From contig CM063298.1 of assembly GCA_032173965.1 (NCBI GenBank), forward strand, positions 10,601,501 to 10,665,500: a DNA stretch of 64,000 nt, written 5' to 3'. Below the pieces are notes generated by a model. The model did no database searches. It saw only the letters and a program-made list of their open reading frames with translations, and had not been told where the DNA came from. The stretch comes from Sitta carolinensis. Its lineage: Eukaryota > Chordata > Aves > Passeriformes > Sittidae. This document shows, piece by piece, positions 1 to 11,182 of the stretch (the stretch's first letter is position 1; the number at the start of each line of letters is the position of its first letter). Both the position numbers and the translations under genes were made by a program.

Positions 1-1155
1 AGCTACAATCCATACAAAATGTCCTTTAGAAGCAGGAGCGTTTTAGGACAGGCACAAAAAGGGGCACAGTGATATTTCAGGGGCGGAGAGGTGAGAGTTT
101 CTATGTAAATAAATTTCTGCACCAATACAGCACCTGTGTTGTTACCCAGGCTGCCATCCTTAGAGCTCAGAGTTAAAAATCCACAGTGGAACAACTCACG
201 CTTCCCTCAGGTTCCTTCCAAGCCATCTGCTTGGATGGATGGGATGCCCCAGCCCACGGGGGGCACTGGAGTTTTTGCCAGAAGGTCCTTGCAGCGGCAG
301 ATCCTCAGGACAGTTTTGTCACAAGGGCTTGGGGAGTGAGGGACAGGAACATCAGAGCCGTGGCCCTGGGCTGGCAGCCAGGCCAGCAGGGTGAGGAGGA
401 GAGGGAGCTCTGCAGGGTGGGCTCAGGGGCAGCTCGCAGAGCAAGCCCTGCGTGCTGACAGCGGTGCAGCACTACAGGCCAGGGGGGCATCTCCTCCCTG
501 CCAGCAAGTTCATCCCACCCAAGCTGTGAGCTGAAACCATCCACGGCGGCGGGACTGGGCTCTGCAGGCTGGGCAGGGCTGGGCATGGCTTAGGGCCAGC
601 AGCGGGTGGCACGGAGGGGACAGGCACAGACTGGGCTGCCCGTGGCTCCGGGGCAGGCGGCGGGGTGGCAGTGCCCGTGTCACTGTGCACGCTCGGGTGG
701 GCAGCCCCGGGCTGTGCCAGGGTGTCGGCGAAGGGAAGCAGGACGCGGGGTTTGGATGTGGCAGCACCCCGCATCCAAGCAGGTGCCTGCCACGAGCCGG
801 GCTCTGCGGCACGGCGTGCGCACGGCTGGATTTCCGTCCCGCCGCAGCCCCGGCGTGCCGGCTGTGCAGCAGACAGTTTATTTTAGCCACGGAGGCAGCA
901 GACGGCTGCGGGACCCGCGGCTGAGGCTGTGTGGGCGGGCGGGGGCCGGCAGCCCGTGCCTCCAGCGCGTGTGACACGCGTTTGGTGTCACCCGAGTGGG
1001 AGACCTGCTGGCGGGGTGAAATATGAGCTGCGGGTTCCCGGCTGCAGCTGGAGGAGCTCGTCCTGCAGCCTGGCTCTGCTCCCTCCCCGGGGCAGGAGGC
1101 GCAGGGCAGCGGCGGCTGCTGCGGAGCCCGGTGGGCGCAGGCACCATCGCCGAGC
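1..1155. other. intergenic, no gene recognised
   Basis: No exon, RNA gene or clear mobile element is recognised. The left part is mixed-composition sequence. From about 860 the composition becomes GC-rich with many CpG and leads directly into the minisatellite that follows. Open frames here are short or extend into the repeat, and none resembles a known protein. Confidence 0.5.
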
Positions 1156-2150
1156 GGGGACGGACAGCGGGACGGACAGCACAGCGGGATGGACAGGACA
1201 GCGGGACAGACAGGACAGGGACAGACAGGACAGGGGGACGGACAGGACAGCGGGACGGACAGGACAGCGGGACAGACAGGACAGAGGGACAGACAGGACA
1301 GCGGGACGGACAGGGCAGCGGGACGGACAGGACAGAGGGACAGACAGGACAGCGGGACGGACAGGACAGCGGGACGGACAGGACAGGGGGACGGACAGGA
1401 CAGGGGGACGGACAGGACAGCGGGACGGACAGGACAGGGGGACGGACAGGACAGCGGGACGGACAGGGCAGCGGGACAGACAGGACAGCGGGCAGGGGGA
1501 TGGACAGGACAGCGGGACGGACAGGACAGCGGGACAGACAGGACAGGGGGACGGACAGGACAGCGGGACGGACAGGACAGCGGGACAGACAGGACAGCGG
1601 GCAGGGGGATGGACAGGACAGCGGGACGGACAGGACAGCGGGACAGACAGGACAGCGGGACGGACAGGACAGCGGGACGGACAGGACAGAGGGACAGACA
1701 GGACAGCGGGACGGACAGGACAGCGGGACGGACAGGACAGCAGGACGGACAGGACAGAGGGACAGACAGGACAGCGGGACGGACAGGACAGCGGGACGGA
1801 CAGGGCAGCGGGACGGACAGAACAGCGGGACAGACAGGACAGAGGGACAGACAGGACAGCGGGACAGACAGGACAGCGGGACGGACAGGGCAGCGGGACG
1901 GACAGAACAGCGGGACAGACAGGACAGCGGGACAGACAGGACAGTGGGCAGGGGGACGGACAGAACAGCGGGACGGACAGGACAGCGGGCAGCGGGCAGG
2001 GGGACGGACAGAACAGCGGGCAGGGGGATCAACAGCGGGATGGACACCGGGCAGCGGGATGGACAGCGGACAGGGGGACGGACACCGGGCAGAGGGAAGG
2101 ACACTGAGCAGGGGGATGGACAGGACACTGGGCAGGGCGATGGACAGCGG
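1156..2150. repeat. 17 bp GC-rich minisatellite array
   Basis: About 1 kb of tandem repeats whose basic unit is close to GGGACGGACAGGACAGC (17 bp). Variants have GGGACAGAC, AGAGGGAC, GGGGGAC or GGGCAGGGGGATGG blocks, and units become longer and more degenerate after about 2030. All frames on both strands stay open because the unit contains no stop, which creates long false ORFs of Arg/Thr/Asp/Gly/Gln or Pro/Val/Ser/Cys repeats. It is non-coding by every other sign. Confidence 0.95.
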
Positions 2151-2989
2151 ACAACAGAAGGCGTTGGGTTGATCTGCACCGAACGCTGGGTGTGGGGTGT
2201 GCAGGCACTCACTCAGGGCCAGCAGCAGGGACAGTGGGCTCTGAGTAGCCCTGAGAGCAGCACGCCAGGGCACACAGCACCCAAGGACCACAGCCCCTGC
2301 TTCACCTGGCAGCCTGCAGGCTGTGTTGGGGCTGCTCCTCCTGCAATGTCAAGCCCCAGTCCTCCAGGAAAGCTCCTTCTCTGCCTGTGATCTGCAGGGA
2401 TGGGGAAGGACAAGCTGGAGCCTTTCCCCAGGTTACTCCAAACAGAAACAAAAAATAAATAAAAATGCCCTTTCAGAGTCTGTGAAGCGCCAAGCTGCCA
2501 TCCAAAGGAAGACACAGAAGCTTCGTGTCCCTGTTGTGGGCAGCCTGAGCAGCTCCATCAGGATGCAGATGCCAGAGCTCTGCTATTTGGGGTGTGTATG
2601 AAGCAGAGGCAGAAGCCCCATCCCATGGGGGCAGTGGAAGGGCTGGATGCAGCAGCCATGTCCTAAAACATGAAATAACTCCTTCACCCCCCACACTGCA
2701 TGTCTGGGCTACAAATCCTTCCCCATGGCACCCAGCCAGCCCTAGGGATGCAGGGATGCTCTCCTGCACCAGGATGCTCTGCCCTGTGGATAACGCTCAC
2801 CTGGCAAAGGGAATCAGGCACCTGCCTGTGTGGGGACAACAGGGACACCCTGGAACCCGTGCAGCTGCTCCTGTGCTGTGAGATGGGGCTCTCAGCAGCC
2901 TGAGGGACCCCCAGCCCTCCTGCTGCCCACACCAGGCTGGGGATGGGGGCATGGGCACCGTGCATGGGGCCGGCAATGCTCTCCCCACG
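2151..2989. other. intergenic, nothing recognised
   Basis: Ordinary non-coding sequence. I see no exon with splice signals and family similarity, no tRNA and no clear repeat-family copy. Confidence 0.45.
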
Positions 2990-3440
2990 CTATTCTTAGG
3001 AAGGGTAAAGTTTATACAAGAAATTTAAGCTTTAAGCCCAGGCACCATAAATAGTCTATTTTTCAAGGGCTCCAAGTCAGTTGTAGGCTCAAAGCCAGAG
3101 CAAAATTTGGCAGCTGTCTTTGTTTAGTGATTAATTAAAATGAGGTAACAAAACGAGACATATCTATTAACGAGGGTATTTGCAGCGTCAGTAGAGGATT
3201 CCAAATGGCTGATTTTTTTCCCCTTTTAATCTTCGAACTTCTCGTTAGGAAAACAAGCTCTTCCTCCGGCCGCAGCCGGGTTGGGAGGGAAGGGCGGAGC
3301 CGCGGCCCCTCGCCCGGGCAGCGGGAGGGGAGAGGCGGGCAGGCGAGGCTTTATCTTTATGGTCCTCTTCCTTTAAACAAAGCAAACCTCTGCATAAAGA
3401 TTTTTCCAGTTTGGAAATTTTATTAGACCTTAAAGTAAAC
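2990..3440. promoter_or_regulatory. candidate conserved non-coding / enhancer block
   Basis: This block differs from its surroundings. It is repeat-free, AT-rich at both ends with a GC-rich core (about 3255-3345), and dense in motif-like strings. Examples are CCATAAATAG (CArG-like, about 3046), CTATTTTTCA (MEF2-like, about 3055), TGATTAATTAAAAT (homeodomain-like, about 3128) and TTTATCTTTATGG (GATA-like, about 3350). No coding potential is evident. The regulatory call is inference from composition and motif density only; conservation was not tested. Confidence 0.3.
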
Positions 3441-4935
3441 TTCAATGGAGAGACCCTTGGCTGTGACAGAGGCGGGAGGGGGGAAGCTTTGCACATTGCC
3501 TGCCTTTCCCCACCCAGTGGGACTGAAACGGGAGTGATGGAGGCAAAGGGGCATTTTCCAGGCTCTTTTCCACGTTTGCCAGACAAACAGGGCCGAACCC
3601 ATGTTGTCCTGGGGCAGCAGAACACAGCATTCTGGGCACCCTGAGGAGGTGTGACCAGACAAGGTGACAGGAGGAGGGTGAGGATGGAGCCTGGGAGGCT
3701 CGTTGCCATCCGCTGTGCTCTCAGCTCATCCCTGACGCTGGATGCATTTCCTAGCTCGGAAAACCAAGTGGAGCACGAAGCTGCCCTGTGTGGGAGGTGC
3801 CTGTGGTCAGAGGAGGGGGTTAAAGTGTGTGCAGGGGTCAGAGGCAGCTCGCAGGGGTGTGTGAAACAGGTTCACCCTCCCCAAGGCTCCAAAGACTTAG
3901 CCACATGGGAAAGCACCCAAGTATGAGGAAAAGGGAAAAACATCCCAAAATAGTTTAGTCTTGTTTTCTGCACTGAGACGCCCAGACAGGGTGGGAGTTC
4001 TGGTTGTGTCTGAGCTAAAAAATTACAGTAAATAGAGAAGTGGCTGCAAAGCCCCATGTTCTGGATAAGAGGAACATGTGCAAACACCGCCCGTTCGTCG
4101 GGGCGAAGCCTCGCTGCGATGAAGGACCGTAAATAAATGAGGAGGGGGATGGAGTGGAAGCAGCTCCGTGTCCAGGCTGAACCGTCAGCCACCCCCTGGC
4201 CTGTGTGCTCTCTCCAGTTGGTTTCATGGGATGACCGGGAGAGAGGGGAAGCAGCTCCGTGCCAAGGCACCACTCTGAGCGGAGGTGGGAGCCCAGCATC
4301 AATCTGTGCATGGGGCTGGCCCCACTGAGCCCCGCTGGGACCGAGAGGGGCCGGTTCTGCCAGCACGGAGCAGCTCTGGGCTGACCCCTCTCCCTGCACC
4401 ACCCTCCAGGCCCATCTCAGCTGCTGCGGCAGGAAAGCCCAGCACAACTCCTGAGCTCTGATTTCTGGAGGAGGTGATGGAGTGGGTCATCCATTTAACA
4501 ACCAGAGAGGTCCTGGGCACTGGGTGCTGAAGGGATCTGCTCCTGTGGCACACACGGCATGCGAGGAGAGGGATGGGGAGAGGGCTGGAGCTCGGGGCGG
4601 GTGGAGGCAAGCCCACTGCTCCTTCTTGGGGGATCACTCTCCCGGGGAGGAACGGGGGATGCACTCCATGAGCCCTCTTTGATGGTCAGGAGTTGCCCAC
4701 ATCAAGCACCAGGAATGAGTTTTGGGCTGGGAGAGCTGGCGAAAGCCAGCAGCAGCTGGGGCTGTCGGGCTGTGTCTGCAGCTGGCCCACGGGCAAGGTG
4801 CCGTCCTCGGTGCCCCAGACTGCAGCGCTGCAGGGTCACAGCTGCACTGGAGGGGGACAGGGCACCCCGCGCACTCCTGCCTCTGCCCCCCGGGCGGGGG
4901 GTCCCTGCCAGCCTGCTCCTGCAGCAGGAATTGCC
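3441..4935. other. intergenic, nothing recognised
   Basis: Mixed non-coding sequence with no exon or repeat family identified. A short CpG-containing patch near 4085-4130 sits in otherwise ordinary sequence. Confidence 0.4.
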
Positions 4936-5283
4936 CTGGGGTGCTCAAGGCGGCCCCGAGCGCAGGTGACAGGCTGTCAGGGGATGGGAGCTCCGTGCCG
5001 CGGGATGGAGGGAGCGACCGGCCTCTCCGGATCGCGCCGAGCAGCAGCAAGGGCTGCGCAGGGACGCGGGGCACGGAGGGGATGGGGCAGCCGGGGGCAC
5101 GGAGCAGAGGAGGGACAGCGGCACAGCTTGGGAGGGGGCGGTGGGGCGGCCTGGGGGCAGCCGGGGGGCAGCGGGACATCGGGGGGGCTGGAGGGACAAG
5201 GAGGGGTCGGAGCCGGCGGGACGCGGCGGCGGCGGCGGAGTCGCGGTGCCATCTAGGGCCGGTGGCGGGCGGCTGCAGCGGGG
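4936..5283. promoter_or_regulatory. orphan CpG-rich block with CGG run
   Basis: Strongly GC- and CpG-rich sequence ending in a short run of GGC/CGG triplets near 5222-5240. It looks like a CpG-island promoter or 5' UTR, but no coding exon of a recognisable gene follows on either strand. It runs straight into the G-rich array at 5284. Either an unrecognised first exon lies here or the island is a by-product of the repeat-rich locale. Confidence 0.35.
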
Positions 5284-6110
5284 ATGGGAACGAGGAATGG
5301 GGAATGGGAACGGGGAACGGGGAATGGGAACGGGGATGGGAACGGGGCTGGGGAACGTGGGGAAGGGATGAGGAATGGGAACGGGCTGGGGAGCGGGGAA
5401 TGGGAACGGGGATGGGAACGGGGATGGGGAACGGGGATGGGATGGGAACGGGGATGGGGAATGGGAACGGGGAATGGGAACGGGGATGGGAACGGGGATG
5501 GGAACGGGGATGGGGAACGGGGAATGGGGAACGGGGAATGGGATGAGGAATGGGGAAAGGGGATGGGGATCGGGGAATGGGAACGGGAACGAGGATGGGG
5601 AACGGGGATGGGAACGGGGAATGGGAACGGGGAATGGGGAATGGGAACGGGCTGGGGAACGGGGAACGAGGTGGGGACTGGGAATCGGGGAATGGGGATG
5701 GGAACGGGGCTGGGGAACGGGGAATGGGGAACGGGGATGGGGAACGGGAATGGGCTGGGAAACGGGGAATGGGAACGGGGTGGGAACGGGAATGAGAATG
5801 GGAACGGTGGAGGAACGGGGATGGGAACGGGGAATGAGGAATGGGAACGGGGCTGGGGAACGGGGAATAGGAATGGGGAATGGGATGAGGAATGGGGAAA
5901 GGGGATGGGGATCGGGGAATGGGGATGGGAACGGGAATGGGGACGGGGCTGGGGAATGGGAACAGTGGGGAACAGGGATGGGGAACGGGGAAGGGGCTGG
6001 GGAATGGGGAATGGGAACAGGCTGGGGAACAGGGATGGGGAACGGGGAATGGGCTGGGGAACGGGGAATGGGCTGGGGAATGGGGTGTGGGTATTTGGTA
6101 TGGGAATGGG
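5284..6110. repeat. G-rich minisatellite with quadruplex potential
   Basis: About 830 bp built from short blocks such as GGGGATGGGAAC, GGGGAATGGGAAC and GGGGCTGGGGAAC. Runs of three or four G are separated by 2-3 non-G bases almost without interruption, so the plus strand meets the usual G-quadruplex pattern many times over. Long ORFs on both strands are repeat artefacts (Gly/Asn/Glu/Trp or Pro/Ser/Phe/His rich). Confidence 0.95.
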
Positions 6111-7237
6111 CTGGGGAATTCCCACTGGGGGCCGGTGCCCAGGAGGGGATGGAGCCACCTCCTCCCAGTTCATCCCCAGTGGGTATCACTGAACTCACCT
6201 CAAACCTGGGACTTGTTTGTTTTTGTGAACCATGGACAGGGGGCAAAGAGCAAATCACAGGGAGAAGGAGTCTGTTCCTCCTCGAGCAAACAGGAATTGA
6301 TTTAATTTATACTTTGATAGGCAATATTAAAAATAATCACCAGTGGCTGCAGCTGGGTGTGGGGTGTTTACCTTTCTTTTATTGAAGGAGCAGAAAAAAA
6401 TATCCCTGGACTGGGAGGACTGGGAGAGGGAGACTGGGCTCTGCAGGATCCATACATCTGCTCCTCTGGCAGACACAGGACCAGGGGGCTGGGGCAGATT
6501 GCAGATAAGAAAAGTAAACTCTTCTTTAATGAAGCTCCCTGGGTTACACCTTGCTGTTGGCTCCCTGCAGTCATTCTAAATTCAAGTATTTCTGAGGTCT
6601 AATGAATTTTTCTCTTTTTCATTTAGTTGCCTACATCTTTGCATATTTATTTTCTGGGGTTTTTTTGGAAGGTCTTTCTGGCTAAGGCAGTGCCTGTCAT
6701 GTCCTGTGCCACTTTTTGAGAATTTCTGCCAAGTACTGTCATTATCTGTTGCTGAGAAACAAGACCTTTACAGCAAAATGCCACTAATCTGAGGGATGAA
6801 CCACCTGAAAGCTCCCCTCTTAAGGTAATCCTACCCACAATCTCCATTCAAATCCTTTATGGCAAAAGAAGCATTGTCAAATTGCTTTCTCCCCCTGGAT
6901 TGCCTGTCTGTTCCCCATTAGTCGAGGCCATTGGGAACTGCAGTTATCCCTCAGGAACCACGGGTTTGCAGGGTAAATCCACCCCTGGGGCTGTGCAGAG
7001 CCAAACTCAGCAGGATTTAATGGGAATCCTCGGAGCTTTGGGAGCTGTAATTTCTCTTTTGCAATGCTGAGAAAGAGGGGGCCCTCTGTGAGAGCCTCCT
7101 GATGCCCCTTTTGCAACTCACCACAACCCACCTGGGCACTTGGGGATTTTGTCCTGGTTACTCAGAAGGGAATCTGGGAATTCCAAAGGCTCACTCAGGA
7201 ACCTTTGCTCACATGCATTTCCATGTCAAGGGAGAGA
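6111..7237. other. intergenic, nothing recognised
   Basis: Non-coding, moderately AT-rich sequence. No exon, RNA gene or well-delimited repeat is identified. Confidence 0.4.
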
Positions 7238-7869
7238 TGTGGGACTCCAGGGACTCCTCAAAAATGTGTTTATTGCACAGAGGTCACAGCAATCTTGGGT
7301 TGTGGGTTAAAGCCAGGCCTAGGAGCTGCCAGCTCCAGCCTAAGGCTGCCTGGAGCCCCCTCTGCTCTGGTTACAGTGCAGGGGATATTTTATTAGATAT
7401 TAGATATTTTTCTTTGCTGAGTATCTGAATACATAACAACCAATCACATCACACACAATCCCTTTACCATTACCTAGAGCTCATCATAACTACTGTATTA
7501 CCAGATTATGGAGTAATTAATTAATTACATGAGTTAGGACATTATATTTTAAGCTTAAATCTTGTTTTTCTGTAGTGGAAAATTCTTCTTACTTGGTAAA
7601 AACATGTTTTCTGTTTGCCTGTGCTTTTTTGAGATTTATCTTTACTTGGTAAAAACGTGCTTTTGTTTGTAGTCAACTTATCCTTTGTTCTCAGCCATAA
7701 AATCTCTTTCCAACTCATCCCAACCTTTGTCCAGTGACCACCAGCTCAGCAATCTTTATTTTCAGCCAGGTTTTGTTCTTCTCTATCAAAACTTGCCTTC
7801 ATTTCTAGGGAACCTTCTGCTGAGCATTCAGATTTGTAAAAATTCCCTGTTCAACTTTCCTCCTGCCCA
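7238..7869 (-). mobile_element. solo-LTR-like element, family A copy 1
   Basis: A 632 bp unit bounded by TG...CA and almost identical, over its whole length, to 32289-32915; a 3' portion also matches 34767-34990. Read on the minus strand it has an AATAAA signal near its 3' end (TTTATT at about 7269-7274 on plus), as expected of an LTR. Flanks AGAGA and AGAGT are a possible 5 bp target duplication with one mismatch. No internal retroviral region is attached. Confidence 0.65.
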
Positions 7870-8552
7870 AGAGTCCCCACCCCTGGGAAGCCAGGAGCAG
7901 CCTCTGGCAGGCTCCCAGCCCTGTCCCTCAGAGTGTCCTCTCTTGATCCCTGCTGTCTTTGGGGGATTCTCTATGCCTGGGACCAGCATCTTGTGGTTAT
8001 TGCTTCGCCTTCAAGATCTACTTTCCACTAATTTTGCTTCTTATCTTGACCAGACTGGTTATCTTTAGGAGCCACTGACACGCCAAACTCTTCATATTGT
8101 CCTGTGCTGTTTTTAATCTCTGAGCAAACCTGCTTTTCTAATAAACCCCAGACTCCAGGGGATGAGGATAATCAGTGGAATACACAGCAAGCAAAGGGAA
8201 GCAGTGGTATCACCTCGGGAAAATCCCACAGATAAGGATCCTCCCTTGTCTGCTGGGATATTACTTTTAAATCTCTCCTGTGGCATGGCTGATGCTATCT
8301 GCAGCTGGGTTAGTTGCCCAAACTCTGCATTACTGGAGGTTCCTGGAGCATTGCTGGGCAGGATGGGGAGCATTTCCCTGCAGCCCCGAGGCAGAGCTGG
8401 GTCTGTGAGGACTCTCCAGGTTAGGGGTGGTTATTTGAGTGAGCTCTGCACACTGCAACAGGGACTGAGGCCTTTGGGGAAATCAGAGTGTAATTTAGCA
8501 TTTCATATCAAAGGGTTGGGAGACCTGCTGCAGGAGAGCAGTGGCAGAGAAA
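7870..8552. other. intergenic, nothing recognised
   Basis: Non-coding sequence between an LTR-like element and a CR1 copy. No feature is supported. Confidence 0.4.
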
Positions 8553-8960
8553 CCCACAATGGTTTGGGTTGGAAGGGACCTTAAAGCTCATCCCATCCCA
8601 CCCCCTGCCATGGCAGGGACACCTCCCATAATCACTTGGACACTGCCAGGGCTCCAGGGGCAGCCACAGCTGCTCTGGGCACCCTGTGCCAGGGCCTGCC
8701 ACCCTCAGAGTGAAGAATTTCTTCCTAACATCCAATCTACCCTGCTGCCTTTCAGGTTTGAAGTCATTCCATCATCTCCATCCACCTCTCTTGTAGCTCC
8801 CTCCAGGCACTGAAAGGCCACAGTGAGGTCACCCCAAAGCTTCTCTTCTCAGGCTGAACAATCCCAATTCTCTCAGCCTTTTGTCATCCCTTTGATCACC
8901 TCGGTGGCCTCCTCTGCACAGGCTCCAGCAGCTCCCTGTCCTCCCTGTGCTGGAGGGGCC
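8553..8960 (-). mobile_element. CR1 LINE 3' fragment
   Basis: Contains the reverse complement of the typical CR1 3' end (GGTTTGGGTTGGAAGGGACC at about 8562) followed by the usual sequence about clustered and dropped lines found in CR1 3' UTRs. 5'-truncated, and the left limit in element terms is uncertain. CR1 is the dominant LINE of birds. Confidence 0.85.
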
Positions 8961-9639
8961 CCTGCTCGTGGCACTGGCACAGCAGCTGCAGAGCCACCCT
9001 CAGGCACTGCCTTTGCAGGAGCTGCAGGGACTGAACTCTGGGGTGTGCCTGCTCATCCACCAGCCCATCTGTAAGGCTGGGACACCTCTCATCCAAACCC
9101 AGGACCCAAACTGTGACACAAAAGGCATTTCCTCCCAGTCTTTGAAACTGCTGCCCCTTTGTGAGGTCACCCAAACAGCAAAGGGCACTCGTGAGCCTCT
9201 GATCAGGTTCAGGGGGTTTTTTTGCACTCACAGTGAGATCTTCACAAGCCTGATGAGGCACTGCAGGCAGTTCTGTCTCTCTGCAGAAGTGGCAGCTCTC
9301 CATACTCGCCTGTGCACACACCCTCAAGCCAGCAGGGTTGGACAGAATTGCCAGGGTTCATTGGATGAAAAATACCACACACCTTCTTAGTTACTTCACC
9401 CACTAGAGAAACATGGGCTGGAGCCCCCATGCCAGCTGGTCAGAGCCCTAAGAAAACTCCTGTGTTTCCAAAGGTATTTAAAAAATGCATTAAGCACTAA
9501 AAAAAAAAATTTAAAAATGAAGCATTTTCATGCTTCCTCATTCACCTGACCAGAAAAGCAATGCCAGGGGGAGGGATCGATGCAGCAGTGGGGCAGGAAT
9601 GAGCAGAGAGCCTTTGGAAACTCCAGCTTTTATTTGGGA
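8961..9639. other. intergenic, mostly unassigned
   Basis: Possibly older repeat-derived sequence trailing from the CR1 copy. No gene is seen. Confidence 0.35.
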
Positions 9640-9945
9640 GCAATTAAAAAAATCACAGAATCACGAGTGGGAGTGGGAAAGAGTGATCCACAAAGATCAC
9701 CCAGCCCAGCTCCTGGCCCTGCACAAACACCCCAGCAATCCCATCCTGGGCATCCCTGGCAGAGCTGTGCAAACACTCCTGGAGCTCTGGCAGCTTTGGG
9801 AATGTGCCCATTCCCTGGGGAGCCTGGGCAGTGCTCCTACAGCCCCTTCCCCAGCTCGGTGTCCTTCCTCCTGACCCTCCCTACGAGCTGCAGCTCTTTC
9901 TCAAGTCGTGGTGCCCAAAAGTGCCCCCAGGGCTCGAGGTGAGGC
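9640..9945 (-). mobile_element. CR1 LINE 3' fragment
   Basis: Begins with an AATCACAGAATCACGAG-type CR1 3' tail in reverse complement. It continues through the characteristic segment about packed hyphen-free Cys/Trp codons and a GTGGTGCCCAAAAG string. Truncated, non-coding. Confidence 0.7.
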
Positions 9946-10680
9946 AGTTTAAGATCTAAAGCAGGGTTTCCCTTCTTGCACGGGGAGCAGAGCCAAGTGC
10001 CAAGGGGAGCTCTAGGCTGCAGCCCTGTGAAATGTGTGTGAGCAGTTTGCCACTCAAAGGAACAAACCTTTCACTTCATTCAGCAGCGAGGAAAACCATG
10101 TTTATTTGAGGTGTTGTGAAGGGACGGGAGTCAGGAGGATGGTTAGTGAATTATAGGTGTGAAGAAAGACCAAGAGATGAGCTGTGATCACCCTGGCAGG
10201 ATCTGGGGCTTTGGAGAAGTCCTGGCTGAAAGGATCACTGGAAGAGAAAGGGAAGAACATTGGCACTGAGAATAAAGGGAGACAGTGTTTGGAAAGCAAA
10301 GCACTGGGCAAGATAAGGTTTTCCTTTGGAACTCAGGGAGACAGGGGATATTGATGGTCAGGGTTGTTTATGTCGGGGTTCTCTGGTTACAGTAACATCA
10401 AGTGGCTCTTTTGGAAGCAAACAAAAAGCCCCAGAGAGCTCCGAAATAAACAGAGCTGCAGCTGGGTGTTTGCAGCCAGCCCCTGAGCAGGCTCCTGGGG
10501 AGGAGGAGCAGCAGGGAATGGGGGAGCCTGGGGAATCACAGGAGAATTGGGGTTCACAGGGGCTTGGGGAGGCTCAGCCAGGGTGCTCAGGGCTGTGTCC
10601 AGCCTGGTCCAGCAGCCAAGGACAGGCACTGCTCAGCTGAGGGGGTGCTGCCCCAGCTGGCCCTGCGAGCTCTAGGGATG
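9946..10680. other. intergenic, nothing recognised
   Basis: Non-coding sequence up to the target site of the next LTR. No exon or RNA is supported. Confidence 0.4.
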
Positions 10681-10685
10681 GGAAG

Positions 10686-11182
10686 TGCTGTAAATGCATA
10701 TTTGGGTGTTGGCTTTTCAAAAACGTTGGAATGGGTGTTATTAATACCATGTTTATTTCTGTAGTTTTTAGTGTGTTTTAACTGCCTGAATAGATGTATA
10801 ATCGGTCTTTTTGCTGTAGTTTGGAATTTAGGTGTAGTGGGTTTCAGCTGCCTGAATAGATAACTTCCAAAAAGAAGCCCAAGTGACTCTCAGCATTCAC
10901 TGCTTGTGAAAAAGAGACCAAAGCCCAAATCAAAAGATGATAAGAATTGAATAAAAGTGGGATTACACTTGACAGACCCAAGGAGTGGCCATGCAGAGCA
11001 GTTCCTAGAAAAGTGAATGTGCACAAATCCATGCATGTAGAACAGGATAAAAGGGGGGTTCCAAGACACCGGGGTGCTCTTGGCAGCGTGCTGTATTTAT
11101 TTCTTTATTTCATTTTCTTCGTCTTATTGTCTCTATTAAACCTTTTTAAATTTTCCCAGGAAAGTGAAGCTGGTTTTTCACA
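10686..11182 (+). mobile_element. solo LTR, family B copy 1, with perfect target duplication
   Basis: A 497 bp TG...CA unit flanked by GGAAG at 10681-10685 and again at 11183-11187, a perfect 5 bp target-site duplication. A TATA-like AGGATAAAAGG lies near 11045 and an ATTAAA poly(A)-type signal near 11136. Inverted relatives are at 48328-48798 and 61760-62297. The right-hand target repeat is also the first five bases of the duplicated ELAC2 segment at 11183-11752, so insertion point and duplication breakpoint coincide. Confidence 0.8.

Noticed and set aside
510..2390. Long open frames of 300-590 codons on both strands
   Set aside because: They coincide with the 17 bp array, whose unit has no stop in any frame. 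The products are simple repeats with no family match.
4945..6385. Long open frames rich in Gly/Asn/Glu or Pro/Ser/His
   Set aside because: Produced by the G-rich array; no start context, splice signals or similarity.
7238..7869. A complete endogenous retrovirus between the family A LTR copies
   Set aside because: The two copies are 25 kb apart with ELAC2 between them and no gag, pol or env-like frame; they are separate solo elements.
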